A stretch of DNA of 49,873 nucleotides, taken from NCBI GenBank assembly GCA_002726865.1, contig PBSW01000058.1, forward strand, positions 1-49,873, written 5' to 3'. Made by a program: the position numbers and the translations under genes. Source of the stretch: Candidatus Bathyarchaeota archaeon. Its GTDB lineage: Archaea > Thermoproteota > Bathyarchaeia > TCS64. The notes beneath the pieces are model-generated. The model had not been told where the DNA came from. It did no database searches and saw only the letters and a program-made list of their open reading frames with translations. This document shows positions 24,174 through 31,832 of this stretch, piece after piece. Every line of letters begins with the position of its first letter. Position 1 is the first letter of the stretch.

Positions 24174-25171
24174 GTGGACACCAACATTAGGGAGGCCGTT
24201 ATCAGGGCGAGACATCCCGCTATGATCGAGAGGACCATGAAAACGAGGGACGCCTGGTTCTCCCTCAATGGTCCACGCGCCAAGATGAATCGGGCTAGTG
24301 TAATGGGCGCCCCCGAGTCAGTCCGGGCCATCATCCGTCCATCCTCCATAAGTCTCGTCGGCCTAGCCACCTCCCTCCTTTCGTACAGGTGGCCGATGCT
24401 AGATAACCCGTAGAAGGCGTTCATGATCTGGGGCATAAAGGCCACCATGGCCACCACCTCGAGGTGCCCAAGGACTGCGATAGCCCCAATTGCCGTACCT
24501 ACGCCAAGACTCCCCACGTCCCCGGAGAACACTTTAGAGGGATACTTATTGTAATAATAGAAGGCTAAGAGGACCCCCAATAGCGCCATACTGAGGATCA
24601 CGCCATCAGTCTTCCCCAAAATAAGCGCTGAGAGCAGTAGCGTCAGGGTGATTATTGAGGTTGAACCTCCCATCACCCCGTTGAAAGGGTCCATCATATT
24701 CACTGCGTTAGATGTAACTGCCATGACGATGGGGAGGAGTAGTGGATAGACCATAGTGAGTCGGGTCGCCCCAATGAATGGAAAGACGATACTTGGTGTA
24801 TATGTGCCCATAAGGAGGATCGGGAATCCGGCAAAGGCTGTTAGTATGGGTTTCACCTTTGCATTAAGAGGTTTCAGATCGTCATACGCACCGATCAACC
24901 CAGCTATCAGCACCGTGGACAGAAAGCTCAGGACTAGGGATAGTTTTTCAGGGAAAAGAATCGATACAAGTATTGAACTCACGACGAGACCAACGAGGAT
25001 CGCAATGCCGCCCATCTCAGGAATAATAGGATGATCAGTCTTATGGGCATCACGTCCAACAATGTTCAGCTCTCTCATCTTTGTTATCACGATAGGAAGA
25101 GATAGAAAGGTAACCCCAAATCCGGTGGTCAAAATTAATACAGTTTCATATAGAGGAAAGGCATTACCCAT
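24170..25171 (-). CDS. MraY/WecA-type GT4 phospho-sugar transferase
   Basis: A 333-residue polytopic membrane enzyme that attaches a sugar-1-phosphate to a polyprenyl phosphate, the first committed step for a lipid-linked glycan (archaeal AglH-like). Seen: GRDAHKTDHPIIPEMGG near 38-54, the catalytic GAYDDLKPLNAKVKP near 93-107, NAVNMMDPFNGVMGG near 154-168, and FSGDVGSLGVGTAIGA near 214-229. About ten hydrophobic segments. In the third motif most relatives have a Gly where this one has Pro (DPFNG). First gene of the minus-strand glycan cluster, with its own TATA box and an AAGGA-type site. Confidence 0.88.
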   Translation of the reverse strand: MGNAFPLYETVLILTTGFGVTFLSLPIVITKMRELNIVGRDAHKTDHPIIPEMGGIAILVGLVVSSILVSILFPEKLSLVLSFLSTVLIAGLIGAYDDLKPLNAKVKPILTAFAGFPILLMGTYTPSIVFPFIGATRLTMVYPLLLPIVMAVTSNAVNMMDPFNGVMGGSTSIITLTLLLSALILGKTDGVILSMALLGVLLAFYYYNKYPSKVFSGDVGSLGVGTAIGAIAVLGHLEVVAMVAFMPQIMNAFYGLSSIGHLYERREVARPTRLMEDGRMMARTDSGAPITLARFILARGPLRENQASLVFMVLSIIAGCLALITASLMLVST

Positions 25172-25194
25172 TGGAATCAGTCCTTATTTAGTTT

Positions 25195-25213
25195 AGATAT
25201 TTATTCTTATATC
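25195..25213 (-). promoter_or_regulatory. TATA-rich promoter of the glycan cluster
   Basis: The minus strand reads AGATATAAGAATAAATATC, holding two TATA-like elements 24-42 nt upstream of the ATG at 25171. The remaining spacer to 25652 is A/T-rich; a 61-codon plus-strand frame at 25381-25566 shows no coding character. Confidence 0.5.
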
Positions 25214-25652
25214 TTGCTTGATAAAAGGGCGTCAACTATAAGGATTTCACGTGGACAATAGTGGATTTGCGTGATTCTCTATCCATGGTTAGACATAATG
25301 GAAAGTATATGTTTTCTGAAAAAAGAAAACAAGGCACCTTATGTTTGAAAACAATCGATGTCTCAATTAGCCTTAGGTAGATGCGAACAGTTTTTTCTCC
25401 TGAAAGAAGGTATCTATCCTGGGCTAATCTTTCTGATAGATGTGATTTGACAGGCGGTCTTAATCGGTTCTTCTTAACCCCAATATTACTCGGAATTATG
25501 GTTCATCTATTGTTTATTTATTTTCCATGGTTTTATTCTTGTGCGCGTCAGGTATATCAAGAGTGATGTCAAGGTCCCATAGTTGATTCTTTCTTCTTTG
25601 AAAGGACAAATAGTAACGGAGGTTCCGTATCTGTTATAGATGAGACACCAAC

Positions 25653-26465
25653 ATGTTGATGGGGAGAATAGTTGGCGTGAAAGACAAGGTACAACTGGTG
25701 GATGTTGAGGTTAGTGACGCTGAGGTCCTTGCGGAAATATCGAAGAGGGCATTCGATACCGATATCAACATAGGGTCCCCTAGCAAAGGAGGGCCTCTAG
25801 GATACGACGACCCTGAGTATCAGGTTAAGGTCATGGAATACTTCGACTGCTACAGGATAATTCTCAACGACAAAACTGTAGGAGGGATATATGTGGCTTC
25901 CAAGAACCCGGGACACAAGATGCTTGAGAATATCTTCGTGGACCCTAACCATCACCGGCAGGGCATAGGCACTCGAGCCATGGAGCTCGCGGCAGAGAGG
26001 TACCCGCAGGCACGGCTCTGGACCCTAGGGACCCCCGAGTGGAACATCAGGACCACCTCCTTCTACGAGAAGCTTGGATTCTCCCAGGTGGGCTGGGATC
26101 AAGGTGAACCAGAGTCCCCGAGACGATGGTATGAGAAAACGGTAGACCCTTCGCAACCCTACGAGATGACTCCGACAGGGGAGCTCAAGGATGGAATGAA
26201 AGATGTTGACGTGGAGGGGGAGATCCTAGAGAAAGGGGTGGCCCGAGAGGTGAGATCGAAGCGTAGGCGGTGGCAGACACTGTCGGTGGCTAATGCAGGG
26301 TTTGGGGACAACTTTGGAAGGATCGTGTTGGTGCTCTGGAACAAGCAGATCAAGCAGGTGAAGGTGGGAGATAGAATGCGGGTCGAGAACGGCTACGTCA
26401 CCTCCTATCGGGGCATAAAGCAGCTAAATGTGGGCAGGGCAGGAAGGCTAATTCACTTACTCTGA
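25653..26465 (+). CDS. GNAT acetyltransferase fused to an OB-fold nucleic-acid-binding domain
   Basis: A 270-residue two-domain protein. Residues about 15-165 are a GNAT domain: VGGIYVASKN, then ENIFVDPNHHRQGIGTRAM with the acetyl-CoA loop (Q-x-x-G-x-G/A type), WNIRTTSFYEKLGF near 128-141. Residues about 185-270 are an OB fold of the archaeal RPA/SSB type, with IVLVLWNKQIKQVKVGDRMR and VENGYVTSYRGIKQLNVGR, a pattern in which strands carry LW and GYV. This pairing suggests an acetyltransferase brought to single-stranded DNA or RNA, or to a nucleic-acid complex. No gene close by shares its strand before 26.9 kb. The ATG at 25653 or the next Met is the start. Confidence 0.85.
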   Translation: MLMGRIVGVKDKVQLVDVEVSDAEVLAEISKRAFDTDINIGSPSKGGPLGYDDPEYQVKVMEYFDCYRIILNDKTVGGIYVASKNPGHKMLENIFVDPNHHRQGIGTRAMELAAERYPQARLWTLGTPEWNIRTTSFYEKLGFSQVGWDQGEPESPRRWYEKTVDPSQPYEMTPTGELKDGMKDVDVEGEILEKGVAREVRSKRRRWQTLSVANAGFGDNFGRIVLVLWNKQIKQVKVGDRMRVENGYVTSYRGIKQLNVGRAGRLIHLL

Positions 26466-26584
26466 GTTTAAGGATCAAATAGTCTCCTCGGGTTGACCTA
26501 GCCCACGGGGCCCGGAGGGTCTTAATGCCAAGAATCATGCAACATGTTTCGGCAGGGGGTTAAGGGGGAATCTTTGCTCTATCT

Positions 26585-26821
26585 GATTCTATGGAAAGAG
26601 GATCAATTGTAGGCGGAGAGTTTCCCCTTCTCTCAATATTGCTCGAAGAGGTCTCGATACCACCTTGGGGCGTACTCATCCATCTAGTTGTAGTCGTAAA
26701 AGTTGAGGCGCGCGCTATGCACTAGTCAGAACCCGTGGGCCGTCCTAATGATGATTTTCCCCTAGTAGATACTGAGGAGACGCGCTCTGCATAGGTCACC
26801 ATAAATAATTCTGAAGAGCCT
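26585..26821 (-). pseudogene. Possible gene remnant with Trp codons turned to stops
   Basis: One minus-strand frame reads protein-like over about 75 codons, including LCRARLLSIY, KIIIRTAHGF, ARLNFYDYN and MDEYAPRWYRDLFEQY, but is broken by TAG or TGA at points where Trp would fit (after SIY, HGF, DYN and EQY). TGG to TAG/TGA needs one G-to-A change each, a common decay path. I do not recognise a family. The surrounding spacer (26466-26964) shows no other feature, apart from a GCGCGCGC at 26708-26715. Confidence 0.3.
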
Positions 26822-26964
26822 GCCAAGGACTTAGGTCAAAGTGAGTGTGGTGAGGTTCCCCCCCATGAAGTCAAAAATAGGGAGTGTGATCCCCCGGAAG
26901 GTCACTGATGCAACTAGCTATCTGTCTTCGCGTTGTCTAGTAAATTAAGGGGGAAAGGGTTTAG

Positions 26965-27996
26965 TTGTTACGGGGAGCCCGCAACCGGTTCGAGTTGGGG
27001 AGACTCGCTGCTTTAAATCTCTTGAATGGGGATTCAATATATCTAAGGCTGATCGAATTGGTGAGACTATCAGAAGCAGTTTCATGGGAACATTATCCCA
27101 TATCAGTAGGGGCTGCAGGTGGGCAGTTCAATTTGGCAGTTGGAAAAGTTGGCAAGGGCTCCCCCGAGGTCCTAGTCACAGCGGGCATACATGGTGATGA
27201 AGGGCCCTGGGGTGTTTGGGCGATCCACAAGATGCTGGGGGGCGTCATCCTGGATGAGTTGAAGGGGACCCTCCGGATTGTGCCAGTAGCGAATCCCGTT
27301 GCTATGGAGGTCGATGCTAGATGCTCTCCTGTGGATGGGCTTGATCTTAACAGAACGTTCCCTGGGCGTCCCCGTGGATCCCACACTGAGAGGCTTGCTG
27401 ATGCAATAACGAGGCATGCCCTAGGGGATGCAGATTCAGTCATCGATCTCCATGGAGGGGGGAGCTGGTGCGTCAACTCCTTCGCGTTTCAGTTCCCCGG
27501 CGGCGAGGATCTGGCTCAGGCGTTCCAGCCCCCTATCATTGTCGACGGAGCCCTGAGAGATTCGACCCTTACAGGTGTGGCTCGCTCCCAAGGCGCCAAA
27601 GTTACAGCCATAGAGATGGGGGGCAGGTGCGGGAACGAGGAGAAGTGGGCGGCCAGGGTCGCAAGGGGGTTGAGAAGGGCCTTAGGGGTAACGGGGGTTA
27701 TGACCTCTATGCCGAAAGAGCCGGGGCTCCCTAATCCCGTTAAAGTGGGCCCATCCCGGGTTCTTAGGCCTTCCCGGGGAGGCGTCCTCTTCCCTGTAAT
27801 CGGTGCTAGAACTATCGGAACCATAGTTGAAGGGGGAACAGTTTTGGGGAAGCTACTGGACCCTATTACTATGGAGACATTAGAGGTTTTCGAGGCTCCG
27901 TTCTCTGAAACGGCGGTTCTGCTCCTTAGGCCGAGGCTCGCCGTGATAGAAGAGGGAGCGATGACATATGTTGTGGCGTCACCTGAGGAGGCTTGA
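26965..27996 (+). CDS. Succinylglutamate desuccinylase/aspartoacylase-family zinc hydrolase
   Basis: A 343-residue M14-like zinc amidohydrolase of the AstE/AspA family, which cleaves acyl-amino acids. Zinc motif TAGIHGDEGPWG near 72-83 (His and Glu), VIDLHGGGS near 158 (second His), and DLNRTFPG near 125 for substrate Arg. The C-terminal part (after about 225) is the usual beta-rich domain, ending with a biotin-like IVEGGTVLGKLLDP fold. TTG at 26965 gives a long N-terminus; a downstream start is possible. It overlaps the next gene by TTGA, so the two form an operon. Confidence 0.82.
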   Translation: MLRGARNRFELGRLAALNLLNGDSIYLRLIELVRLSEAVSWEHYPISVGAAGGQFNLAVGKVGKGSPEVLVTAGIHGDEGPWGVWAIHKMLGGVILDELKGTLRIVPVANPVAMEVDARCSPVDGLDLNRTFPGRPRGSHTERLADAITRHALGDADSVIDLHGGGSWCVNSFAFQFPGGEDLAQAFQPPIIVDGALRDSTLTGVARSQGAKVTAIEMGGRCGNEEKWAARVARGLRRALGVTGVMTSMPKEPGLPNPVKVGPSRVLRPSRGGVLFPVIGARTIGTIVEGGTVLGKLLDPITMETLEVFEAPFSETAVLLLRPRLAVIEEGAMTYVVASPEEA

Positions 27997-29135
27997 GATT
28001 GGCGGATAAGTTGAAAGTGGGGGTCATTGGGGCTGGACGCTGGGCCAACAGAGCACACCTGCCCGGATTCACCCGGTCCCCCCTAAGTGAGGTGGTGGCC
28101 ATCTGTGACATGAACCGCGGGCTGGCTGAGCAGCGGGCGAAGGAGTATGAGATACCAGATGTCTACACAGACGCCCGAGAGATGATTGGGAGAAACGACA
28201 TAGACGTCATAGACGTCTGTACCCGGGGCGGTCCCGACGACCCGGACAACCACGAGAAGCTTGTTTTCACGGCTCTGGAGGCTGATAAGCATGTACTGTG
28301 TGAGAAGCCAGTGGCCCACGATTATAGAAACACCTGGAAGGCTCATAGACTGGCGGAATCAAAGGATCTGAAGACGAAAGTGGGATTCACATTTAGGTAC
28401 GCGCCTGCGATGATGTATATGATGGAGCTCATCGAGGGGGGCTTTATAGGGGAACCCTACATCTTCAACGGATTCGAGCAGAACTCCCAGTTCCTCAGCC
28501 CAGAGGAGCCCGTGACCAAGAGGGACCTCATTCCCCCCACGAAGAAGTCGGATATCAAGGTCTCGTCCCTTGAAGGCTACGGGGCCCCCATCATCGACCT
28601 GAGCCTCTGGTTCATGGGGAGCCATCTCACCAGCGTGGTGGGGCTGCTCAAGAACTTCGTCCCCTTCCGCACAGACTACGATGGGAGCAGGGTGAGGACC
28701 AATATCGATGACGGGGACATCTACATCGGCGAGTACGAAAACGGGGCCATGTGCTCTATCCAATCAAGCTATGTTACCGTGGGGAATTACCCGGGACTAG
28801 AGGCGCGGGCCTATGGCTCCCAGGGAGCCTTGATCTGCCGCCTGGTAGATGAGTTTGGTGTCCGCCAGACACTGCACAAGGCCACCCCGGACGCTGTGGA
28901 GTTCATCCCTGTAGAGATACCCGGCCGGCTCTTTCCCCCGGGGCACACCCCCGATGAGCCCTGGCCCTCATTGTTCTACTGCAACCTTGTCCACAATTTC
29001 AACCAGGAGATCACCTCCTGCGGCGAGGAGAATCAGGGCAACTTTGCACAGAGCGCTATGGTCCAGGAGATCATAAACGCGGTGGAAAAATCCCACCGGG
29101 AAAGACGCTGGGTAGATCTGCCCCTCGACAGGTGA
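27993..29135 (+). CDS. Gfo/Idh/MocA-family oxidoreductase
   Basis: A 380-residue NAD(P)-dependent dehydrogenase: VGVIGAGRWANRAHLPGF near the start, DKHVLCEKPVAHDY near 92-105 with the EKP Lys, and YGAPIIDLSLWFMGSHLTS where family members carry a DxxxH or close variant (here the usual His is replaced by a Ser/Trp pattern, so the catalytic His is uncertain). Such enzymes oxidise sugars, inositols or amino-sugar acids. It overlaps the AstE-like gene (TTGA), suggesting a catabolic pair acting on one substrate. Start TTG at 27993, or a second TTG two codons on. Confidence 0.82.
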   Translation: MRLADKLKVGVIGAGRWANRAHLPGFTRSPLSEVVAICDMNRGLAEQRAKEYEIPDVYTDAREMIGRNDIDVIDVCTRGGPDDPDNHEKLVFTALEADKHVLCEKPVAHDYRNTWKAHRLAESKDLKTKVGFTFRYAPAMMYMMELIEGGFIGEPYIFNGFEQNSQFLSPEEPVTKRDLIPPTKKSDIKVSSLEGYGAPIIDLSLWFMGSHLTSVVGLLKNFVPFRTDYDGSRVRTNIDDGDIYIGEYENGAMCSIQSSYVTVGNYPGLEARAYGSQGALICRLVDEFGVRQTLHKATPDAVEFIPVEIPGRLFPPGHTPDEPWPSLFYCNLVHNFNQEITSCGEENQGNFAQSAMVQEIINAVEKSHRERRWVDLPLDR

Positions 29136-29140
29136 CTCTT

Positions 29141-30379
29141 CTAGAACTCGACAATGCCGCCTTGCATCACCATCAGCGGGGATCTGATCCGGGTGATGTC
29201 CGCTGAGGGGTCCTCCTGAACCGCGATGATATCGGCCTCGAGGCCCACTCGGATAGTACCGAAAAGGTGATCCATCTTCATGGCTTTCGCCCCGTTTCCC
29301 GTTGCAGAGGCTATCGCCTGGATCGGAGTCAGCCCCGCATCAACCATAAGTTCCATGGTCCTTATAACCTGCGCAGAGTTCCCGAGGCCAATCCCATCTG
29401 AGCCCGCCACTACCTGCACGCCTAAACCTACCATTCGCATGAGGTTCTCAGATTTTCTCTTTATTTTATACTCGAGGCCCTCTAATATGCGCTCCTCATC
29501 TTTCGTGATTTTTTCTCCCCGATTCATCTTCCCCTGTAAGGCGTCCCTGCGTTGGGAGCCTGTCTGGAGCGTGGGATTGTAATAAAGCCCCCTCTCCGCC
29601 ATGAGATTGGCGGCATCGTCGTCGAATCCTCGGGAGCCATCGGGTAGGATGAACCCGCAATGCTCGAGCACATCAACCCCTGCCCTAGCAGCGTTACCAA
29701 TGGAGTCATAGGCCTCACAGTGAGCCATGGTGGTCTTCCCGAGACGATGGGACTCTTCTACGGCGACGCGCAGTTCGCCCTCGGTGAAGGACGCCTCGCT
29801 GTTGTTCGTCCCAACAGTGCCTCCGCCAGAGGCCATGATCTTGATGATGTCCACCTCCTCCTCCACGAACTGTCTCACTCTGCCCCTCACCTCGTTGAGT
29901 CCCCGGGCCTGGTTGTCGTTGCAAAAGTGGAAGTGTCCACCCGGGACGGTGAGGGGACGCCCAGAGATAAGGAGCCTCGGGGCCTTAATGAGCCCGCTCC
30001 TCCACGCTTCCCTCAGGTCCTTGGCTACATTGTCCCGGGCCCCGGCCTCCTTTATGGTGGTGACTCCTGCGGCGAGGGCTTTCTCGGCGTTAACGACCCC
30101 CGTTATGAGGTGGATGCCGTTACTTTCCTCCATCATAGCCATATAGCCGCCTCGGGTTCCCAAGGCGATGTGAAGATGGGAGTCGATAAGTCCTGGAAGG
30201 ATGGTCCCATCCATGAAGCTCAACTCCTCAACGGTGTTTCCGCGAGGAAGCTTTACGTCGCTCTCCTCTCCCAGATCTAGGATACGTCCGTTCTTAACCA
30301 CAACGACCGGGTAATCGAGGGGCTCCCCGCCGGTTCCGTCGATGAGCCTCCTTGCCCTCAGTATCTTGATGGAGTCCAT
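29141..30379 (-). CDS. Amidohydrolase (imidazolonepropionase/prolidase-like)
   Basis: A 412-residue urease-superfamily amidohydrolase: LPGLIDSHLHIALG (metal HxH near residue 69), VDIIKIMASGGG (position of the carbamylated or metal Lys near 175-180), TMAHCEAYDS and VLEHCGF (two metal histidines near 218 and 241), and VVAGSDGIGLG (metal Asp near 324). The set fits the broad group of imidazolonepropionases, Xaa-Pro dipeptidases and related hydrolases. Tail VGLEADIIAVQEDP closes the beta sandwich. Convergent with the oxidoreductase gene and divergent from the second creatininase. Confidence 0.87.
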   Translation of the reverse strand: MDSIKILRARRLIDGTGGEPLDYPVVVVKNGRILDLGEESDVKLPRGNTVEELSFMDGTILPGLIDSHLHIALGTRGGYMAMMEESNGIHLITGVVNAEKALAAGVTTIKEAGARDNVAKDLREAWRSGLIKAPRLLISGRPLTVPGGHFHFCNDNQARGLNEVRGRVRQFVEEEVDIIKIMASGGGTVGTNNSEASFTEGELRVAVEESHRLGKTTMAHCEAYDSIGNAARAGVDVLEHCGFILPDGSRGFDDDAANLMAERGLYYNPTLQTGSQRRDALQGKMNRGEKITKDEERILEGLEYKIKRKSENLMRMVGLGVQVVAGSDGIGLGNSAQVIRTMELMVDAGLTPIQAIASATGNGAKAMKMDHLFGTIRVGLEADIIAVQEDPSADITRIRSPLMVMQGGIVEF

Positions 30380-30491
30380 AGTATTCAGAACTACGAGGTG
30401 TGTCCCACAAACTTAGCTTTTAGCATAGAGGCGCCGGCGGAGTAAAATAGATAAAGGGCATATCGGCCAATTGGGTCTGGAAGGTATTATA

Positions 30492-31307
30492 GTGAAATTC
30501 AGATTAGGGGATATGTCATGGATGGAGGCAGAGGATGCCTTCAAAAGAAGTGATACAGCAATCGTCCCCGTGGGCACGTTCCACGGCCATGGCCCCACGC
30601 CAATAAGCATTGACTCCAGATCTGTGGCCTGGCTCGCGGAAAAGGTTGGGGAGAAGACCGGCCTCATCACACTGCCGTTGAGTCCCTTTGGGGAGAACGA
30701 TAAACAAAAGTTCTACCCAGGTTCTATCACAATTGCCCCGAAAACATTGGAGTGTTATTACACTGACATCTTCAGGAGCCTCAAAAGGAATGGGATCAAT
30801 AGGATCATAGTCCTCAACGGCCACGGGGGGAATAGGGAGACAATCATTAGGGCCGGGAGGGCAGCTAGGGACTTCGGCATCGTGGTGGCTATCCCCGAGT
30901 GGTGGAGTATCGCAAAGGATGTGCTCCCAGAGCTCCATCCCGAGAAAGGTTCATATATGCAGGAGCTCGCCGTCTCTCTTTTCCTCAGCGGAAAGGATAT
31001 AGCCGATTTCCAGAGCGCTGGGTACAAGGGGGAGTGGGGAGATAAGTACACGATGAGAGACGTCTTCGGGGAGGGGATTACCCCCGTCACATTCAATACG
31101 TTCAAGTTCAAGGGAGGGATCATCACAGTCCCCATCCAAGCTTGGGACCTCGATGAGGAGGGCCCCCCGGAGTTGGGACCGGAAGTGGTGGATGGTCTCT
31201 ACGAGAGGGGGAAGAAGATTATGGAAGGGATGGTAGATTACCTCGCCGAGTTCTCCGAGGCGTTCCAGAAAGCGGATCTCTCCAAAGCCCTGGAGTCAAG
31301 AGACTGA
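30492..31307 (+). CDS. Creatininase-family protein with altered metal motif
   Basis: A creatininase-fold protein of about 271 residues. The second motif NGHGGN near 115 is normal, but the first, GSTEQHGPHxPLGTD in classical members, reads GTFHGHGPTPISIDS: the metal Glu is His, and the Asp is displaced by one. Metal content or chemistry may therefore differ. It has a late region DEEGPPELGPE. Starts possible: TTG 30471, GTG 30492 or ATG 30513; a TATA-like AAATAGATAAA lies at 30443-30453, so the GTG is preferred. Divergent from the amidohydrolase at 29.1-30.4 kb. Confidence 0.8.
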   Translation: MKFRLGDMSWMEAEDAFKRSDTAIVPVGTFHGHGPTPISIDSRSVAWLAEKVGEKTGLITLPLSPFGENDKQKFYPGSITIAPKTLECYYTDIFRSLKRNGINRIIVLNGHGGNRETIIRAGRAARDFGIVVAIPEWWSIAKDVLPELHPEKGSYMQELAVSLFLSGKDIADFQSAGYKGEWGDKYTMRDVFGEGITPVTFNTFKFKGGIITVPIQAWDLDEEGPPELGPEVVDGLYERGKKIMEGMVDYLAEFSEAFQKADLSKALESRD

Positions 31308-31365
31308 TATCCCTATTATCATAAAATTTCTCTGTCTCCACAATGGACTGGGATTTAAAAATTAT

Positions 31366-31706
31366 CTATAAGGGATTGGTCCTTTTGCGCGCGCAACAGT
31401 TCCGCTGACCCCTCGTTAAGCCCTGAGCATCGAGGTGGCTGTCCCCATAAAGCTTGAAATCAAGAGGGGGTAGATCCACGAATCCGATGATGATTTTCCG
31501 GGAACCCCCGGAGAACGTGAGTTCCTCAAGGACTGGTATCAGAACCATGACTTTCAGACTCCTCAAGAAGTAGGACCCAAGCCCTATTGTAATAAGAGGG
31601 GAGCTCCCTTTAGGGTGGTCCTAAGCTCCTCCACCAGGTTGCCATTTGAGATGCAACTCATAGCTAAAGCGTACGCGCCGAGCGGAGAGGGCTTTAGGAG
31701 ATAGGT
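31366..31706 (-). pseudogene. Broken small gene of unknown family
   Basis: Two minus-strand frames together read as one protein of about 110 residues: MSCISNGNLVEELRTTLKGA in the first, then ITIGLGSYFLRSLKVMVLIP and FSGGSRKIIIGFVDLPPLDF in the second. A single-base indel near 31595-31610 in GCTCCCCTC would join them. I do not recognise the family. The first frame stops at 31586-31584 and the second at 31366. Low confidence that it was a gene; the neighbouring spacer 31708-31832 holds only the promoter of the next gene. Confidence 0.3.
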
Positions 31707-31832
31707 CTAAAGTTCGTGTAATGGACCATCAAATCGGATAAGAGAGAAAATATGCCCCTTTCCCGCTGATTTCGAGAAGTTTGTTGTACAAGAGTTATTA
31801 AATAACGCACCAAAAAATGAAGGTGAACGTAT

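Noticed and set aside
25381..25566. A 61-codon frame in the spacer after the glycan-cluster promoter
   Set aside because: No ribosome site and no recognised similarity; the hydrophobic stretch is what A/T-rich DNA often gives.
26748..26815. Possible C/D box small RNA (ATGATGA, CTGA, CTGA)
   Set aside because: The C to D' spacing is too long and no C' box is seen between the two CTGA sequences.
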